From NCBI RefSeq assembly GCF_017591435.1, contig NC_059258.1, positions 8,090,427-8,154,426 of the forward strand: a stretch of DNA of 64,000 bases, given 5' to 3'. Numbering within the stretch: position 1 is the stretch's first letter; every line of letters begins with the position of its first letter. The notes under the pieces were generated by a model that saw nothing but the letters and a program-made list of their open reading frames with translations, was not told where the DNA came from and did no database searches. This document shows positions 63,776 to 64,000 of the stretch, one piece after another. The position numbers were made by a program, and so were the translations under genes. Source of the DNA: Portunus trituberculatus. Lineage: Eukaryota > Arthropoda > Malacostraca > Decapoda > Portunidae.

Positions 63776-64000
63776 GCAAAATTTGTTATACAAATGTTAA
63801 TGGATTGATGTCAAAAATGTTAGAGATTGAGGAGTTCCTAGCAAGAGTTAAGCCTGATATGTTAGTATTGTGTGAAAAGAAAGTGGAAGGATGAGTGGAA
63901 AATACCGGACGTTGGATACGGATATTATGATATACGGTTGAAAAACAGATGTGGTAAGGGAGAAGGTGGAGTGATGATATTAACAAGGAAAAGTGTTAGA
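63776..64000 (+). pseudogene. Endonuclease N-terminal part of ORF2 (copy D), cut by the window edge
   Basis: The frame reads KICYTNVNGLMSKMLEIEEF and LARVKPDMLVLCEKK, then a TGA at 63892-63894. In the next frame it continues WKIPDVGYGYYDIRL and GKGEGGVMILTRKSV to the edge. This aligns with MMYTNIDGILSSKLELRDYI, LVETKL and GKGGGGVMMMLRKE of copy A, the opening of the APE-type endonuclease. The metal-binding Glu position reads CEKK here against VETK in copy A. One frameshift lies near 63890. Confidence 0.83.

Larger units (their letters stand above)
62860..64000 (+). mobile_element. CR1-like non-LTR retrotransposon, copy D (5' part, plus strand)
   Basis: The element runs off the right edge of the window. 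It has a coiled-coil ORF1 and the start of the APE endonuclease in the order seen in copy A, but in opposite orientation and with much more sequence difference, so it is a related family rather than the same one. The stretch gaggaacacccaaatttgaa near 62873 resembles sequence upstream of ORF1 in copy A, which is my reason for placing the 5' end near 62860. Stops and frame changes show it is inactive. Confidence 0.85.

Overview
The window looks like repeat-dominated, gene-free heterochromatin from an invertebrate. A decapod crustacean, probably a crab, is my best guess. The reasons are CR1-like retrotransposons whose 3' end runs into a (tatttacctagttg) duplication and then (GT)n, a form I remember as common in crab and shrimp sequence, together with very long (TC)n, (AC)n, (GA)n and (ATT)n tracts and a Tc1/mariner remnant. 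The species assignment is inference. I see no intact protein-coding host gene, no rRNA and no convincing tRNA. Two runs of exactly 500 N (42600-43099 and 59116-59615) look like fixed-size scaffolding gaps, so the window is really three contigs whose order is assumed.

Contig 1 (1-42599) is one uninterrupted satellite array in a single orientation. The basic monomer is about 95 bp. Monomers are organised into about 65 higher-order units. Each unit has a diverged core of about 210-225 bp, three fixed monomer types, and a variable number (usually 0-3) of one further monomer type, giving unit lengths near 507, 605, 700 and 795 bp. Rare variants shared over 1.2-25 kb show that units are copied and exchanged within the array. 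Several units are scrambled.

Contig 2 (43100-59115) carries three minus-strand copies of one CR1-like non-LTR retrotransposon. B (43100-44897) and A (44898 to about 48840) lie head-to-tail; C (about 50603-52256) is 5'-truncated and heavily eroded. A shows all the expected parts: coiled-coil ORF1, APE-type endonuclease, reverse transcriptase, arthropod-type C-terminal region and 3' repeat tail. All are broken by frameshifts. Low-copy sequence without recognisable genes lies at 48841-50602 and 52257-55149. A second, unrelated satellite (55150-58826) has a 111-bp monomer organised in alternating 8-mers and 7-mers, that is, a roughly 1.67-kb 15-monomer super-unit. It stops exactly at a TTAA followed by CCC, which may mark a piggyBac-like insertion.

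Contig 3 (59616-64000) begins with about 2.5 kb of microsatellites. These include a G-rich GTR/GCA trinucleotide tract and a tandemly duplicated block of (TC)n-(AC)n-(GA)n plus about 180 bp of ordinary sequence. A 568-bp Tc1/mariner-type element with near-perfect 29-bp terminal inverted repeats follows; it keeps only the C-terminal part of a transposase that has lost an expected catalytic Asp. The window ends in the 5' part of a fourth, more distant CR1-like copy (D) on the plus strand.

Nothing here works together as a pathway. The biological interest is the architecture and turnover of the two nested satellites and the mobile elements around them.
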